A DNA stretch of 36,798 bases from Nitrosovibrio sp. Nv4 (GCA_945906765.1 CAMDRF010000022.1:1-36798), one strand, 5' to 3'. Shown: positions 27,979 to 36,699, counted from the first letter of the stretch. Made by a program: numbers and translations. The notes: generated from the letters alone by a model not told the origin.

Positions 27979-30978
27979 TTAGACGTCGTCTGCCGACACC
28001 GCCACGGCAAACGGTACTCCAAGTGCTTCAAAGTGCCGCTGGCCGCAGCGCACCTTGTCTGCCTCGGAGGTGCGCAGTTTCAAGAAGTCACGAGTGCCTT
28101 TCGTTTCGCGTACAAAGTAGAGCGTCTTGTCCTCGTGCTTCACGATGGCCCAATCGGGGTTGTACTTCCCGACCGGCGTGTCGATTTCAAACCAGCGCGG
28201 CAGCTTGACGAAAAGCTTGATGTCGTCGCGCTGGTCGAGCTTGTGCGCGAACTCGCGCTCGACCTCCGAATCGTAGACCACGTACTCGTAGACGGACTTT
28301 TGAACTTGAAGAGCGTTCAGGAAATTGACGAGCTCTTCGTTCTTGAACAGCAGCATTTCCCACTCCGTATCAGCGCCGTTGCCGGTGATCCGTTCGTACT
28401 TGATGCCGTCCACGAGCAGGCGATGGAGTTCGTGTTTCAGGATCGCCGCTACTTGATCTAGAAACCGCTGCGGATTCTGAAATACATCGGCGAGACGTTG
28501 CGACTCCTTGAGGATGCGCATGAGCGTGGAACGGGTCAGTTCGGTTTCGTTCTGGAGGTAGGCGAGGATATCCGGCAGTGCTTTCGTGTAACGGGCTGGC
28601 CGTTCCGTGGCCGCGCTTACCGCGGTCGTGGTCACGCCGCCTTTTCGCAATTGCACCTGTCCCGCTGACACGTGGATCTTCGGCGCTTCGATTTGCTCCA
28701 TCTGGTTGACTGCGTCTACCGCGCGCCGCACGAGGCCTGCGGTCTCGAATTCCACGCGGTAAGTGGTCTTCGGCTTGATCCGGGACCAGAGGGCTTGGAA
28801 CTCTGGGCTGAGCGTGACCTCCTTTTTCAGCCGATTGACGCCCTCGTCCTTGTCTCTGCGGATGTGGCGCTCGATCTGATACGCGGCCAACAAATCCACG
28901 ATCGCCGGGGCCAGGTCTCGCTGCGCCTCTGGCAGATCGAGCTTGAAGTCCTTCCGTTTGGGGTCGAACGCGGGCTGGATTCGTCCGTCAGCGTCGAGCA
29001 TCTTCTGCCCGACCAGCGCAACTCGTATCGCTTCCGCTGCGTCGCGACCAATGGCTTGCTCTGTCCCGTCCACGATCCGCGTCAGTTTTATAAACGCTGT
29101 AAACGGCACCTTGCCGAAGGTAACGCCGCATTCCTCTTCGTACTCCGTCTGCAGTGCTTTGGCGAAGTCCTCGTAGCTCTCGTTCGCCATCACATAGAGC
29201 TTGTTAATCGACTCGTCGAAGACGCGCACGCCCGTCTGGTCTACCGGCAAGCGAAGGCCGCGGCCGATTTCCTGACGCTTCTTCATCGCGCTGCGGCTCT
29301 CATTGAGCGTGCAGATCTGGAAGACGTTCGGGTTGTCCCAGCCTTCGCGCAATGCCGAATGGCTGAAGATGAACCGCAGCGGCTCATCCATTGACAGTAG
29401 CCGCTCCTTCTCTTTCATGATCAGGTTGTAGACCTCGTCGTCGGCCTGGGTGTCGCCGCGGGTGTCCTTGAGAATTTCAACGACCTTGCCCTGCAGCTTT
29501 CGCTTGTCCGCAGCGAAGTACCCGTTGTGCAGGCGTTCGGCGGGCTCCTTGAGCCATTCCAGTTCACGATAGCGTTCGTCCTTCGCTAGCTCCGCGAGCA
29601 CCTCTTCGAAGACCTGCGCGAACTTCCCCTTTGTGGGCTGGCCGTCCGGTCCGTAGTCGCGGTAATTGGCAACCCGGTCAACGAAGAAGAGCGACAATAC
29701 CTTGATGCCCCGAGCGCGCACCTGCAGCTCCTTGTCCAGGTGCTTCTTGACCGTGTGCTTGATTTGCACGCGCCAAACGTCCTCGCGCAGCCCGCCTATC
29801 TCTTCTCCGAGGCGCAGGGTGCGACCGTTAGCGAAGCGCAGGTATTCGGAGTCCGGTTCGGCGTTGATCTCAGCCACTTCGAAACCGTCCCGATAGCTTG
29901 CCCGGTCATTGGACAGCGTGAAGAGGTCCGCGCCCTGCTTCACCGTAACCGTCTTCTCCTTCGGGCCTTCGGTGGTCTGGACGTGAATGCGGAGCTTCGC
30001 CTTGATCCCTTTCTTGTAGTCGATCTGCACCACGCGCACGAAGGCATCGTTCGCGGCGCTGTCCGCCGTGGCACTCGCTACGACGATCTGCTTGACGAGC
30101 TTCAGCTCGAAGGCCCGTACCGGGTCCAGGCGGTAGACGAGGTTATATGGATTGCGGTGCGTGGCAGAGTAACGCAGGGTGCAGAGCGGGTTGAGCGCCC
30201 TGATTGCCTCCTGCGCCTTGTCGGTCGAGTCCACGCTTTGCGGCTCGTCGATGATGACGATGGGCCGCGCCGCCTGCACGAACTCGATCGGCTGGCGGCC
30301 GGAGAGTTTGTCGCTCTCCTTGTAGATGACGTTGCTTTTCTGCTCTGCCTCGGTACCGGTGAAGTTTTTGCGGAACGCGTCAATGTTGATGACGAGGATT
30401 TGCAGCGTATTGCTGGTTGCGAACTGGCGCAGCCGGTTCACCTTCTTGGCGTCATAGACAAAGTGCTCGAAAGGCAGATTGTTGTAAAGCGCGCGGAAGT
30501 GGTCGGCGGTGATCTCGATGTTCTTGAGCACCCCCTCGCGGATGGCCACGCTCGGCGCCACAATGATGAACTTCTGGAAACCATAGCGCCGCGACAACTC
30601 GAAAATCGTCCGCAGATAGACATACGTCTTGCCGGTACCGGTTTCCATCTCCACCGAGAAGTGAGGGCACGGGCGCGCCTGATTCGCCGGGCTATCGAAC
30701 AGGTCCCAGGCCTCAGGCGCGGCGGCGGGGTCTGGCACTTCGATGTCGTTACGCGTTTGGATGGCGCGCAGGTTCGTGCGCATCTTATCCTCGGCCAGCA
30801 GCAGCCGGTTGCCCAAGCCAAGCTCGCTTCGGTCCTGGCCAGCGAAAAGACCGTCCATCGAGCCGACGTTGATCACCGCATACTCCGGCGCGCCTTGCGG
30901 CTGGCCGTCGAAGAGTTCCGTGACGGCCGCTACGGCATCGAGCTGAAACGCCTGATTCGGGTCAAACTGGAGCTTCAC
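27979..30978 (-). CDS. res: Type III restriction enzyme, Res subunit
   Basis: Cuts unmodified DNA together with Mod, using ATP. 999 residues: helicase motif I METGTGKT (111-118), motif II DEPQ (244-247), SATHR soon after, motifs V and VI SHSALREGWDNPNVFQICTL and QEIGRGLRLPV, and a C-terminal PD-(D/E)xK nuclease with Asp942 (YNPDWAIV) and Glu958-Thr-Lys960 (FVRETKG). All key residues are present, so the protein looks active. Length fits the family (~970-1000). It starts 12 nt after the ATPase gene, within the same operon. Convergent with glnD. Confidence 0.94.
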   Translation of the reverse strand: MKLQFDPNQAFQLDAVAAVTELFDGQPQGAPEYAVINVGSMDGLFAGQDRSELGLGNRLLLAEDKMRTNLRAIQTRNDIEVPDPAAAPEAWDLFDSPANQARPCPHFSVEMETGTGKTYVYLRTIFELSRRYGFQKFIIVAPSVAIREGVLKNIEITADHFRALYNNLPFEHFVYDAKKVNRLRQFATSNTLQILVINIDAFRKNFTGTEAEQKSNVIYKESDKLSGRQPIEFVQAARPIVIIDEPQSVDSTDKAQEAIRALNPLCTLRYSATHRNPYNLVYRLDPVRAFELKLVKQIVVASATADSAANDAFVRVVQIDYKKGIKAKLRIHVQTTEGPKEKTVTVKQGADLFTLSNDRASYRDGFEVAEINAEPDSEYLRFANGRTLRLGEEIGGLREDVWRVQIKHTVKKHLDKELQVRARGIKVLSLFFVDRVANYRDYGPDGQPTKGKFAQVFEEVLAELAKDERYRELEWLKEPAERLHNGYFAADKRKLQGKVVEILKDTRGDTQADDEVYNLIMKEKERLLSMDEPLRFIFSHSALREGWDNPNVFQICTLNESRSAMKKRQEIGRGLRLPVDQTGVRVFDESINKLYVMANESYEDFAKALQTEYEEECGVTFGKVPFTAFIKLTRIVDGTEQAIGRDAAEAIRVALVGQKMLDADGRIQPAFDPKRKDFKLDLPEAQRDLAPAIVDLLAAYQIERHIRRDKDEGVNRLKKEVTLSPEFQALWSRIKPKTTYRVEFETAGLVRRAVDAVNQMEQIEAPKIHVSAGQVQLRKGGVTTTAVSAATERPARYTKALPDILAYLQNETELTRSTLMRILKESQRLADVFQNPQRFLDQVAAILKHELHRLLVDGIKYERITGNGADTEWEMLLFKNEELVNFLNALQVQKSVYEYVVYDSEVEREFAHKLDQRDDIKLFVKLPRWFEIDTPVGKYNPDWAIVKHEDKTLYFVRETKGTRDFLKLRTSEADKVRCGQRHFEALGVPFAVAVSADDV

Positions 30979-30990
30979 CGGGAAGCTGCC

Positions 30991-32724
30991 CTACTTTGGC
31001 GGGTTGCCATCAACCCGTGGCCGCGCTTGCTTCGCCGCTTCAAGAATCGCATCGAGCTTCTCGGTGATTTCGCCGTCCAGCGCCGCCACCAGCACGTGTT
31101 CGGCCAACACGTAGTAATCGGTCTTCCGCATGAGATTCGGCAGGCCGAGGCGTTCATAAAAGCGCTGGAACACCCGGTCGAGAAAATCATCGGTGGCCTT
31201 GATGTCCGGACCCCACGGGGATGGCGTACGCAGCACCGTCAGGGCACCCTCGATTTCAGCGATGGTTTCCTGCATCGCTGCGCGCCAGGAAGCCGCGAAG
31301 AGTTCTCCCTGCGATGAGCGGCCTCGCGCCTCGGCGAACGCCAGCAGCGTCTCGCGCTGGCAGAGATAGTTTTCGATTTCCCGCTTACGCCACATGAGGT
31401 ACTTAAGGGCCGGATCTGCCGGGGGCGCTTGGTCGAGCCTGTCGTAGAGGGCAATGCCGACCAGATCCGGCTTTGCCTCTCGCAATGCGTAGTAATGCTC
31501 CTGCGCCTTGCGCGGCTGGTTGCCGACATAGTGGACAAATGGCCGCTCAAGGACTGCCTTCGCGGGATGAGCGAGTCTTTCCGCAAACGATTTTAGAATT
31601 GCAAGGTCCGTTGATCCTTCAACGTATAACACCCACCCAACCTCTTCGGCCTGGTAGTAGTGTTCGAAGCCAATGTCCCGGAGGGACTTCAGCACCTGGC
31701 TGCCGCGATCATCAATTCGGTGCGGCTTGCCAACGAAGGCCACCACGACGTCACGGTCGGCAGCCTCGTTGAGAATCACTTCAGAGTGGCTTGCAGCGAG
31801 AATCTGGCTTCCAGTCCCGGCAGCGGTTTCGGTGAGAAGCTGATAAATCTGCCGCTGCCGCAAGATTTCCAGGTGCGCGTCCGGCTCGTCCAGCAGCAGG
31901 ACCGCACCGGGATTGACCGTCATGTGCGTTAGAAGCAACAGCGTCTGCTGCTGGCCTCGCCCGCTGGACGAAATATCCAGTTGCGCGTTTCCCGGCGTGC
32001 GATAACTCATGACGATCTCGCCGCGCTCCTTGATGTACTTGGGCTCATCCAGGCGGATGCCAAACAGCGCCTGCATTTTCTCGACAATGTGCTTCCACTT
32101 GGCGTCGCCGTTCTGAGCGGAAAGGGCCTGCCAACAGAGATTCCGCAGCGTTTCTGCTGTACGGCCTTCGCCCAGGCGCACATTGATCGCACCCTCGTCC
32201 AACCGCAACTCGTTGGCCGCCAAACCGGACATCGGCTGGAGATAGGCGATGCGCAAATCCGACAGGTGCGCTGGTACCTCAAGCGGGTTGCCTTCCGCAC
32301 TCTTGAGCGGGCGGCAGTAGAAGGACTCCTCGTTGGCGTAGTCGAACTCCAAACCGCAAGTCCAGCACTTGCCCTCATCCACGCCCTCCACCTGAATCTC
32401 GATCAGAATGTTCTGGGTACCCTTGCTGCCGTTTTTTCGCGTCCCCTCGCGAACATGCAGATCGCGCCAAAGCAGGTTGGCCGCTGGTACGGGCACGGCG
32501 ATCAGGTCGCGGCGGTTGATGGTGACACCCGGCCTCTTCTCGGGCACAGGTCCGCCGCCGCGCTTTTCGATCCATCGCTTGACGCCAATGTTCCATAGCG
32601 CCAGTGCCTGAAGGGCGGATGTTTTACCCGCGTTGTTCGGTCCGATAAAGACGACGCGGTCGCCCAACTCAATCTCCACGTCATCGAACAGCTTGAAATT
32701 CCGGATTGTGAGTTTCGTCAGCAC
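30991..32724 (-). CDS. SMC/OLD-like ATPase fused to a TOPRIM-type domain, in a Type III RM operon
   Basis: 577 residues. The N-terminal half is an SMC/RecF-like ATPase: LTIRNFKLFDDVEIEL, Walker A GPNNAGKT (28-35), signature SSSGRGQQQTLLLLTHM (252-268), Walker B VLLLDEPDAHLE (275-286), switch His in ASHSEV (311-316). The C-terminal half resembles the TOPRIM domain of OLD-family and PARIS-type (DUF4435) proteins: LYVEGSTDLAIL with the likely catalytic Glu369, a YDRLD site (427-431) in place of the usual DxD, then WRKREIENYL (445-454). It is not a normal subunit of Type III enzymes. The gene sits 9 nt after mod and 12 nt before res, so all three should be co-expressed. It may be a second effector, or a sensor that acts when restriction is blocked. 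Family placement is by motif reading only. Confidence 0.75.
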   Translation of the reverse strand: MLTKLTIRNFKLFDDVEIELGDRVVFIGPNNAGKTSALQALALWNIGVKRWIEKRGGGPVPEKRPGVTINRRDLIAVPVPAANLLWRDLHVREGTRKNGSKGTQNILIEIQVEGVDEGKCWTCGLEFDYANEESFYCRPLKSAEGNPLEVPAHLSDLRIAYLQPMSGLAANELRLDEGAINVRLGEGRTAETLRNLCWQALSAQNGDAKWKHIVEKMQALFGIRLDEPKYIKERGEIVMSYRTPGNAQLDISSSGRGQQQTLLLLTHMTVNPGAVLLLDEPDAHLEILRQRQIYQLLTETAAGTGSQILAASHSEVILNEAADRDVVVAFVGKPHRIDDRGSQVLKSLRDIGFEHYYQAEEVGWVLYVEGSTDLAILKSFAERLAHPAKAVLERPFVHYVGNQPRKAQEHYYALREAKPDLVGIALYDRLDQAPPADPALKYLMWRKREIENYLCQRETLLAFAEARGRSSQGELFAASWRAAMQETIAEIEGALTVLRTPSPWGPDIKATDDFLDRVFQRFYERLGLPNLMRKTDYYVLAEHVLVAALDGEITEKLDAILEAAKQARPRVDGNPPK

Positions 32725-32733
32725 CGCGCCCCC

Positions 32734-34638
32734 TTACACCGTCTTGAAACTCGTAACGCCCTTGTTCTTGAAAATCTGCACGGCGTTGGCTTTAAGTTGG
32801 TCGTTTCCGGCAAAGCCTTCGTCCAGGCACACAACGCGCTCCGGCTTCTTCTCCGCAATAGCACGTACCAGCTCCAAGGTCAGTTCGCGCTCAAGGCAGA
32901 TGAGTAGCGCTGCTCCTGCCACACTGTGAACGGCCTTGCCCGTGAGTGTCAGAGATTCGGTCGCGGTAGGGAGCGGGAAGCCACTCTTTAGCAGAATCTC
33001 GTAGAAAAGATCGTTCTGCGCGCGGCCTTCGCGAATGTGGTCCACGTGCAGTTCGAGTTGTTTAGTGAGCCCGCCGGCATCCTTGGGTGCTTCGGCGTTC
33101 CACGGTTTGAAGTTCGACTCGGCGAGTTTGAAGACCCTGAAACCGCGGTCCCGCTTCTCAGCGCCTATAAGGTCGAGCTTGCCCGCATCTTCTTTGTTCA
33201 ACTGTTTTATGACGCGGCGGGCGCGCTCCTTGGTGATCTCCGCGATGGTCTTATACCCTGCTCTAGCAGCTACACTGTCCTCCTCGCAGGGCTCTGGCAA
33301 CTGTACCAATATAAATCTTCGAGCCCCTGCATCCTGTTTGTTGAGATTAAGAACCGCTTGTGCGGTTGTGCCAGAACCCGCGAAGAAGTCGAGAACGATG
33401 TCCTCCTTGTCGCCTGAGACTTGGAGCAATCGTTCAATCAGTGCCACAGGCTTCGGAAACTGTATCACCACCTCGTCGTCGAATAGGGCACGCATGTCCG
33501 CAGTACCGTGCTGCGTGTAGATCCCATCAATAATCGAGAACGGTTTGGTCCCGCGCTTCTGCCCATTTTCATCAATCAAGTATTGCTTATAGGAAACGGT
33601 CCATCCTCGGTCCGTTTTCGCAAACACAAGGCCGTTTTGTGCCAACACCCTGTGAACGCGTTCCCTACTCCACCACCATTGGCGTTTCGGAGAAAGCTCA
33701 GTTCCGTCGGGTGCTCGTATCGGGAAAACCAGATTCTCCCGCCGATCCATGCTCTTGGTGGCTTCAAGAGGTTTTAAACGAAATGGTCCGCGGGTTGCAA
33801 AGTGTTCGTCCTTACCGTCGTAGTACTTCTTCTCTGCGTCGGGATCTGGTGGCAACCAAAATTCACTCAGGGCATCAATGTTCTTTGCGTATAGCAAGCA
33901 GAATTCGTGTTGGCGAACTGCAAATTGTTCCTTCGCTCCACCACCATAACTTTTTTTCCAAACAAAACTTTCGACGAAATTTACTTCACCGAATATTTCG
34001 TTACAGAGCTTTCGCAAATTGTCTACTTCCTGATCGTCGATGCTGATGAAGATCACTCCATCGTCTCGCAGCAGATTTCTCGCCAAGTACAGCCGCGGAT
34101 ACATCATGTTCAACCACTTCGAGTGGAAGCGGCCGTCGGTCTCGGCGTTCGTCCCAAACTTGCGCCCCTCGGCGTCCACCTGCCCGGTGTACTCCAAATA
34201 GGTTTGCAGGCTCTCGGTGTAGTTGTCGGGGTAAATGAAGTCGTTGCCGGTGTTGTAGGGCGGGTCGATGTAAATCATTTTGACCTTGCCCAGATATGAC
34301 TTCTGCAAGAGTTTAAGAACCTCCAGGTTATCGCTTTCGATGATCAGATTCTCGGTCGTATCGAAGTTGACGCTCTCGTCGGGGCAAGGACGCAGCGTGC
34401 CGAGGCTCGGCGACTGAATGGTGCGGAAGCACTCGGCTTTGCCCGGCCAATTCATGCCGTAGCGCTCCTTTCCCGCGTCGACCGCCTCGCCCAGCGAGAG
34501 CTTCAGTCGCTCGAAGTCGAGCTTGTCGCCCTCCGTGCGGATTTCGGGGAAGAGGCGGAGCAACTCCTGGCGCTTTGATTCGGGAATGTCGTGCGAGCGG
34601 AGGTCGAGCTTCTCGGGCTCGTTGGTTTTCTTAGTCAT
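32734..34638 (-). CDS. mod: Type III DNA methyltransferase, Mod subunit
   Basis: Recognises the target site and methylates adenine N6, protecting the host, and guides Res. 634 residues of the beta class: catalytic DPPYNTG (125-131) precedes the SAM-binding DFFAGSGTT (417-425), with a ~200-residue target-recognition stretch between (about 225-400), including WKKSYGGGAKEQF and RQWWWSRERVHRVL. No homopolymer or short tandem repeat is seen, so phase variation is unlikely. Parts of the recognition region (near 33900-34020) are more AT-rich than the core genome, which suits acquisition by transfer. The ATG at 34638 follows the small upstream ORF by 14 nt. Confidence 0.94.
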   Translation of the reverse strand: MTKKTNEPEKLDLRSHDIPESKRQELLRLFPEIRTEGDKLDFERLKLSLGEAVDAGKERYGMNWPGKAECFRTIQSPSLGTLRPCPDESVNFDTTENLIIESDNLEVLKLLQKSYLGKVKMIYIDPPYNTGNDFIYPDNYTESLQTYLEYTGQVDAEGRKFGTNAETDGRFHSKWLNMMYPRLYLARNLLRDDGVIFISIDDQEVDNLRKLCNEIFGEVNFVESFVWKKSYGGGAKEQFAVRQHEFCLLYAKNIDALSEFWLPPDPDAEKKYYDGKDEHFATRGPFRLKPLEATKSMDRRENLVFPIRAPDGTELSPKRQWWWSRERVHRVLAQNGLVFAKTDRGWTVSYKQYLIDENGQKRGTKPFSIIDGIYTQHGTADMRALFDDEVVIQFPKPVALIERLLQVSGDKEDIVLDFFAGSGTTAQAVLNLNKQDAGARRFILVQLPEPCEEDSVAARAGYKTIAEITKERARRVIKQLNKEDAGKLDLIGAEKRDRGFRVFKLAESNFKPWNAEAPKDAGGLTKQLELHVDHIREGRAQNDLFYEILLKSGFPLPTATESLTLTGKAVHSVAGAALLICLERELTLELVRAIAEKKPERVVCLDEGFAGNDQLKANAVQIFKNKGVTSFKTV

Positions 34639-34652
34639 CGTTTGATACTACG

Positions 34653-34787
34653 TCACGCAAGCCGCCACTGCACGCTGAAGAGTGGCTCATGCTCCAGTTT
34701 TTGTGCGAGCTTTTCCACGGTGTCCGAGGCGCGGCGCTTCGTTAGTTCGTGAGCGAGATATTTGGCGTGGTATTCGGTCAATTCCAT
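34653..34787 (-). pseudogene. 44-residue ORF, probable internally deleted helicase gene upstream of mod
   Basis: The ORF reads MELTEYHAKYLAHELTKRRA, then SDTVEKLAQKLEHEPLFSVQ and WRLA before a TGA. The first ~28 residues look like the N-terminus of the large SNF2/DEAD-type helicases that travel with Mod-like methyltransferases. In those, the segment is followed by a conserved NPHQ and a Walker A, both absent here. The last ~13 residues (EHEPLFSVQWRLA) look like a protein end. An in-frame deletion joining the two ends of a helicase gene would produce this. No clear Shine-Dalgarno precedes the ATG. It could instead be a real small protein. Recognition is from memory of the family. Confidence 0.4.
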
Positions 34788-34858
34788 GGAGGCGTTCTGC
34801 AGCGGCGTACTTACTATAAGTCAAACCTCTGCAAACCTCCGGGAAAGCGCTTAGTTCC

Positions 34859-35404
34859 CTACTCCTCGGCGGGGAGGTCCTGCCCCGGAAACAGCGCGTC
34901 ATTGAAGCCGAATTTCGTGAGATCGCGAATCCGCATCGGGTAGAGGATGCCATCCAGGTGGTCGCATTCGTGCTGCACCACGCGCGCGTGAAATCCCTCG
35001 ACCGTGCGCTCGAAGCGGTGGCCGTGTTGGTCAAAGCCGGCGTAGCGCAGACTGCGCCAGCGCGGCACCCAGCCGCGCATTCCCGGGACCGAGAGGCAAC
35101 CTTCCCAACTCTCTTCGATTTCGTCGGATAGAGGCGTGAGAACGGGATTGACAAGCACGGTATCCGGAACCTCCTCGGCATCCGGATAGCGTGGATTCGC
35201 CGTGACGCCGAAGATCACGACCCGCAACCCAACGCCGATCTGCGGCGCGGCGAGTCCGGCGCCATTCAGGTGCGCCATCGTGTCGCGCATGTCGGTGAGA
35301 AGCGCCTGCAGCAGCGCGGTGGTTTCCGGCGTGCCGAAGCGCTCGACTTCCACCGCGCGTTGCAACAGGCGTTCGTCCCCCATCCTCAGCACATCGCGGA
35401 TCAT
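34859..35404 (-). CDS. def: Peptide deformylase
   Basis: Removes the formyl group from N-terminal formyl-Met. 181 residues with all three family motifs: [18 protein letters not shown] (metal-binding Cys) and [12 protein letters not shown] (two metal His and catalytic Glu). No fmt gene follows, so this may be a second deformylase separate from a def-fmt pair elsewhere. The ATG at 35404 overlaps the mtnP stop as ATGA, so it belongs to the galU-hpt-mtnP-def run. The restriction cassette begins about 70 nt beyond its stop. Confidence 0.92.
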   Translation of the reverse strand: MIRDVLRMGDERLLQRAVEVERFGTPETTALLQALLTDMRDTMAHLNGAGLAAPQIGVGLRVVIFGVTANPRYPDAEEVPDTVLVNPVLTPLSDEIEESWEGCLSVPGMRGWVPRWRSLRYAGFDQHGHRFERTVEGFHARVVQHECDHLDGILYPMRIRDLTKFGFNDALFPGQDLPAEE

Positions 35405-36150
35405 GGTGCCTTGGAAGCTGCGGCCAGCTTTTCGAGGATTCGCCGCACGCGTTGCATGGCCTGTTGCACGACCGTCTCGATGGCGGCAAGCGAGATCGCG
35501 TGCGCGCTGTCGCCTTTGCCCGCGGCGTGATTCACGACCACGGCGATGGCGGCGTATTCGAGCCCGGCTTCCCGCGCCAGCGCGGCTTCGGGCATCGCGG
35601 TCATGCCGACGAGATCCACGCCATCGCGCTCCATGCGCGCGATTTCCGCCGCCGTTTCCAGCCGCGGGCCCTGCGTGGCGCCATAACAGCCGCCGTCGGC
35701 AATCGCCTCGCCGCAGGCCTTTGCCGCCGCCAGGATGTCGTTGCGCAGTGCGGCCGAATAGGGTTCGGTGAAATCGATGTGCGTTACCTTCGCGCCCGGC
35801 GCCTCGAAGAAGGTCGAGGTGCGGCCCCAGGTGTAGTCGATGATCTGGTCCGGCACCACCAGAACGCCCGGCCCGAACTCGCGCCGTATACCGCCCACGG
35901 TCGCCACTGCCGCGATCCGATTCGCGCCCGCGTCCTTCAGCGCCTGGATGTTGGCGCGGTAGTTCACCTGATGGGGTGGAATGCTATGCGCGTCGCCATG
36001 GCGCGCGAGGAATATCACCTCGCGCCCGCCGATCCGGCCCAGTGTCAACGGTCCGGAAGGCTCGCCGTATGAGGTGCGTGCCGAAATGCGCCGCGTTTCC
36101 GACAGCGTGGAAAGCTGCGCCAGGCCGCTGCCGCCGAGGATCGCGAGCAT
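35401..36150 (-). CDS. mtnP: S-methyl-5'-thioinosine (or thioadenosine) phosphorylase
   Basis: Splits methylthio-nucleosides with phosphate into base and methylthioribose-1-phosphate. 249 residues of the MTAP/PNP family: [69 protein letters not shown], and [14 protein letters not shown]. The purine-site segment reads VVVNHAAGK with Asn, as in 6-oxopurine enzymes and the Pseudomonas methylthioinosine phosphorylase, where adenosine-specific MTAPs have Asp. With hpt directly upstream (1-nt overlap, TGATG), release of hypoxanthine and its salvage to IMP is the likely pathway. Substrate preference is inferred. Confidence 0.85.
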   Translation of the reverse strand: MLAILGGSGLAQLSTLSETRRISARTSYGEPSGPLTLGRIGGREVIFLARHGDAHSIPPHQVNYRANIQALKDAGANRIAAVATVGGIRREFGPGVLVVPDQIIDYTWGRTSTFFEAPGAKVTHIDFTEPYSAALRNDILAAAKACGEAIADGGCYGATQGPRLETAAEIARMERDGVDLVGMTAMPEAALAREAGLEYAAIAVVVNHAAGKGDSAHAISLAAIETVVQQAMQRVRRILEKLAAASKAP

Positions 36151-36698
36151 CAGGATCCGCGCATAGCGCGGATTTCGGGCAGATTTCGCCAGAAACCTTT
36201 CGCGTCCATGCCGCAGCCGAATACGAAGCGGTCGGGGATCCGCAGCCCGACGAAATCGGCGGTCAAGGGCTTTTCTTCTTGCAGGATTTTTTCTACCAAT
36301 ACGGCACAGTGAAAACTCTCTGCGCCCAGTTCGAGCACGCGATCACGGATCGCGCGCATGGTCTGTCCGCCATCGAGGATATCGTCCAGCACCAGCACCG
36401 CGCGGCCGCGCACGCTGCGCGGCGGCTCGACGCGCCAGTCGATCCCGCCGCCGCTGGTCGCCGCCCCGTAGCGCGTGACATGGATGTAGTCCAGGTCTAG
36501 CGGCAGGCGCAACTTCGGCAGCAACTGGCCGGCAAACACCACCGCGCCGCCCATGACGACGAGTACCAGCGGATACCGGTCCTTGAATTGCTGATGGATT
36601 TCGACGGCTACCTTGCCGATGGCCGCCTCGACCTGCGCGGCGCTCGAAACTAGGTCGGAGCGTTCGAGAAAATCCCATGACGCCTGCAAATCCGGCAC
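36150..36698 (-). CDS. hpt: Hypoxanthine phosphoribosyltransferase
   Basis: Makes IMP or GMP from hypoxanthine or guanine and PRPP. 182 residues with VLVVMGGAVVFAGQLL, the PRPP loop RAVLVLDDILDGGQTM, and a C-terminal metal/base site DFVGLRIPDRFVFGCGMD. The start is a GTG at 36698, with AGGG 7 nt before it and 1 nt after the galU stop. An ATG replacement is not available nearby. Product IMP feeds guaB. Confidence 0.92.
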   Translation of the reverse strand: MPDLQASWDFLERSDLVSSAAQVEAAIGKVAVEIHQQFKDRYPLVLVVMGGAVVFAGQLLPKLRLPLDLDYIHVTRYGAATSGGGIDWRVEPPRSVRGRAVLVLDDILDGGQTMRAIRDRVLELGAESFHCAVLVEKILQEEKPLTADFVGLRIPDRFVFGCGMDAKGFWRNLPEIRAMRGS

Positions 36699-36699
36699 C

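Noticed and set aside
32734-34638. Phase-variable repeats in mod
   Set aside because: Phase-variable Type III mod genes carry tandem tetra- or pentanucleotide repeats or long homopolymers. None is present; the longest run is a T7 near 33951.
34687-35181. A 164-codon minus-strand frame through def and the gap before mod
   Set aside because: It is a shifted frame of the conserved deformylase gene; the motifs lie in the other frame.
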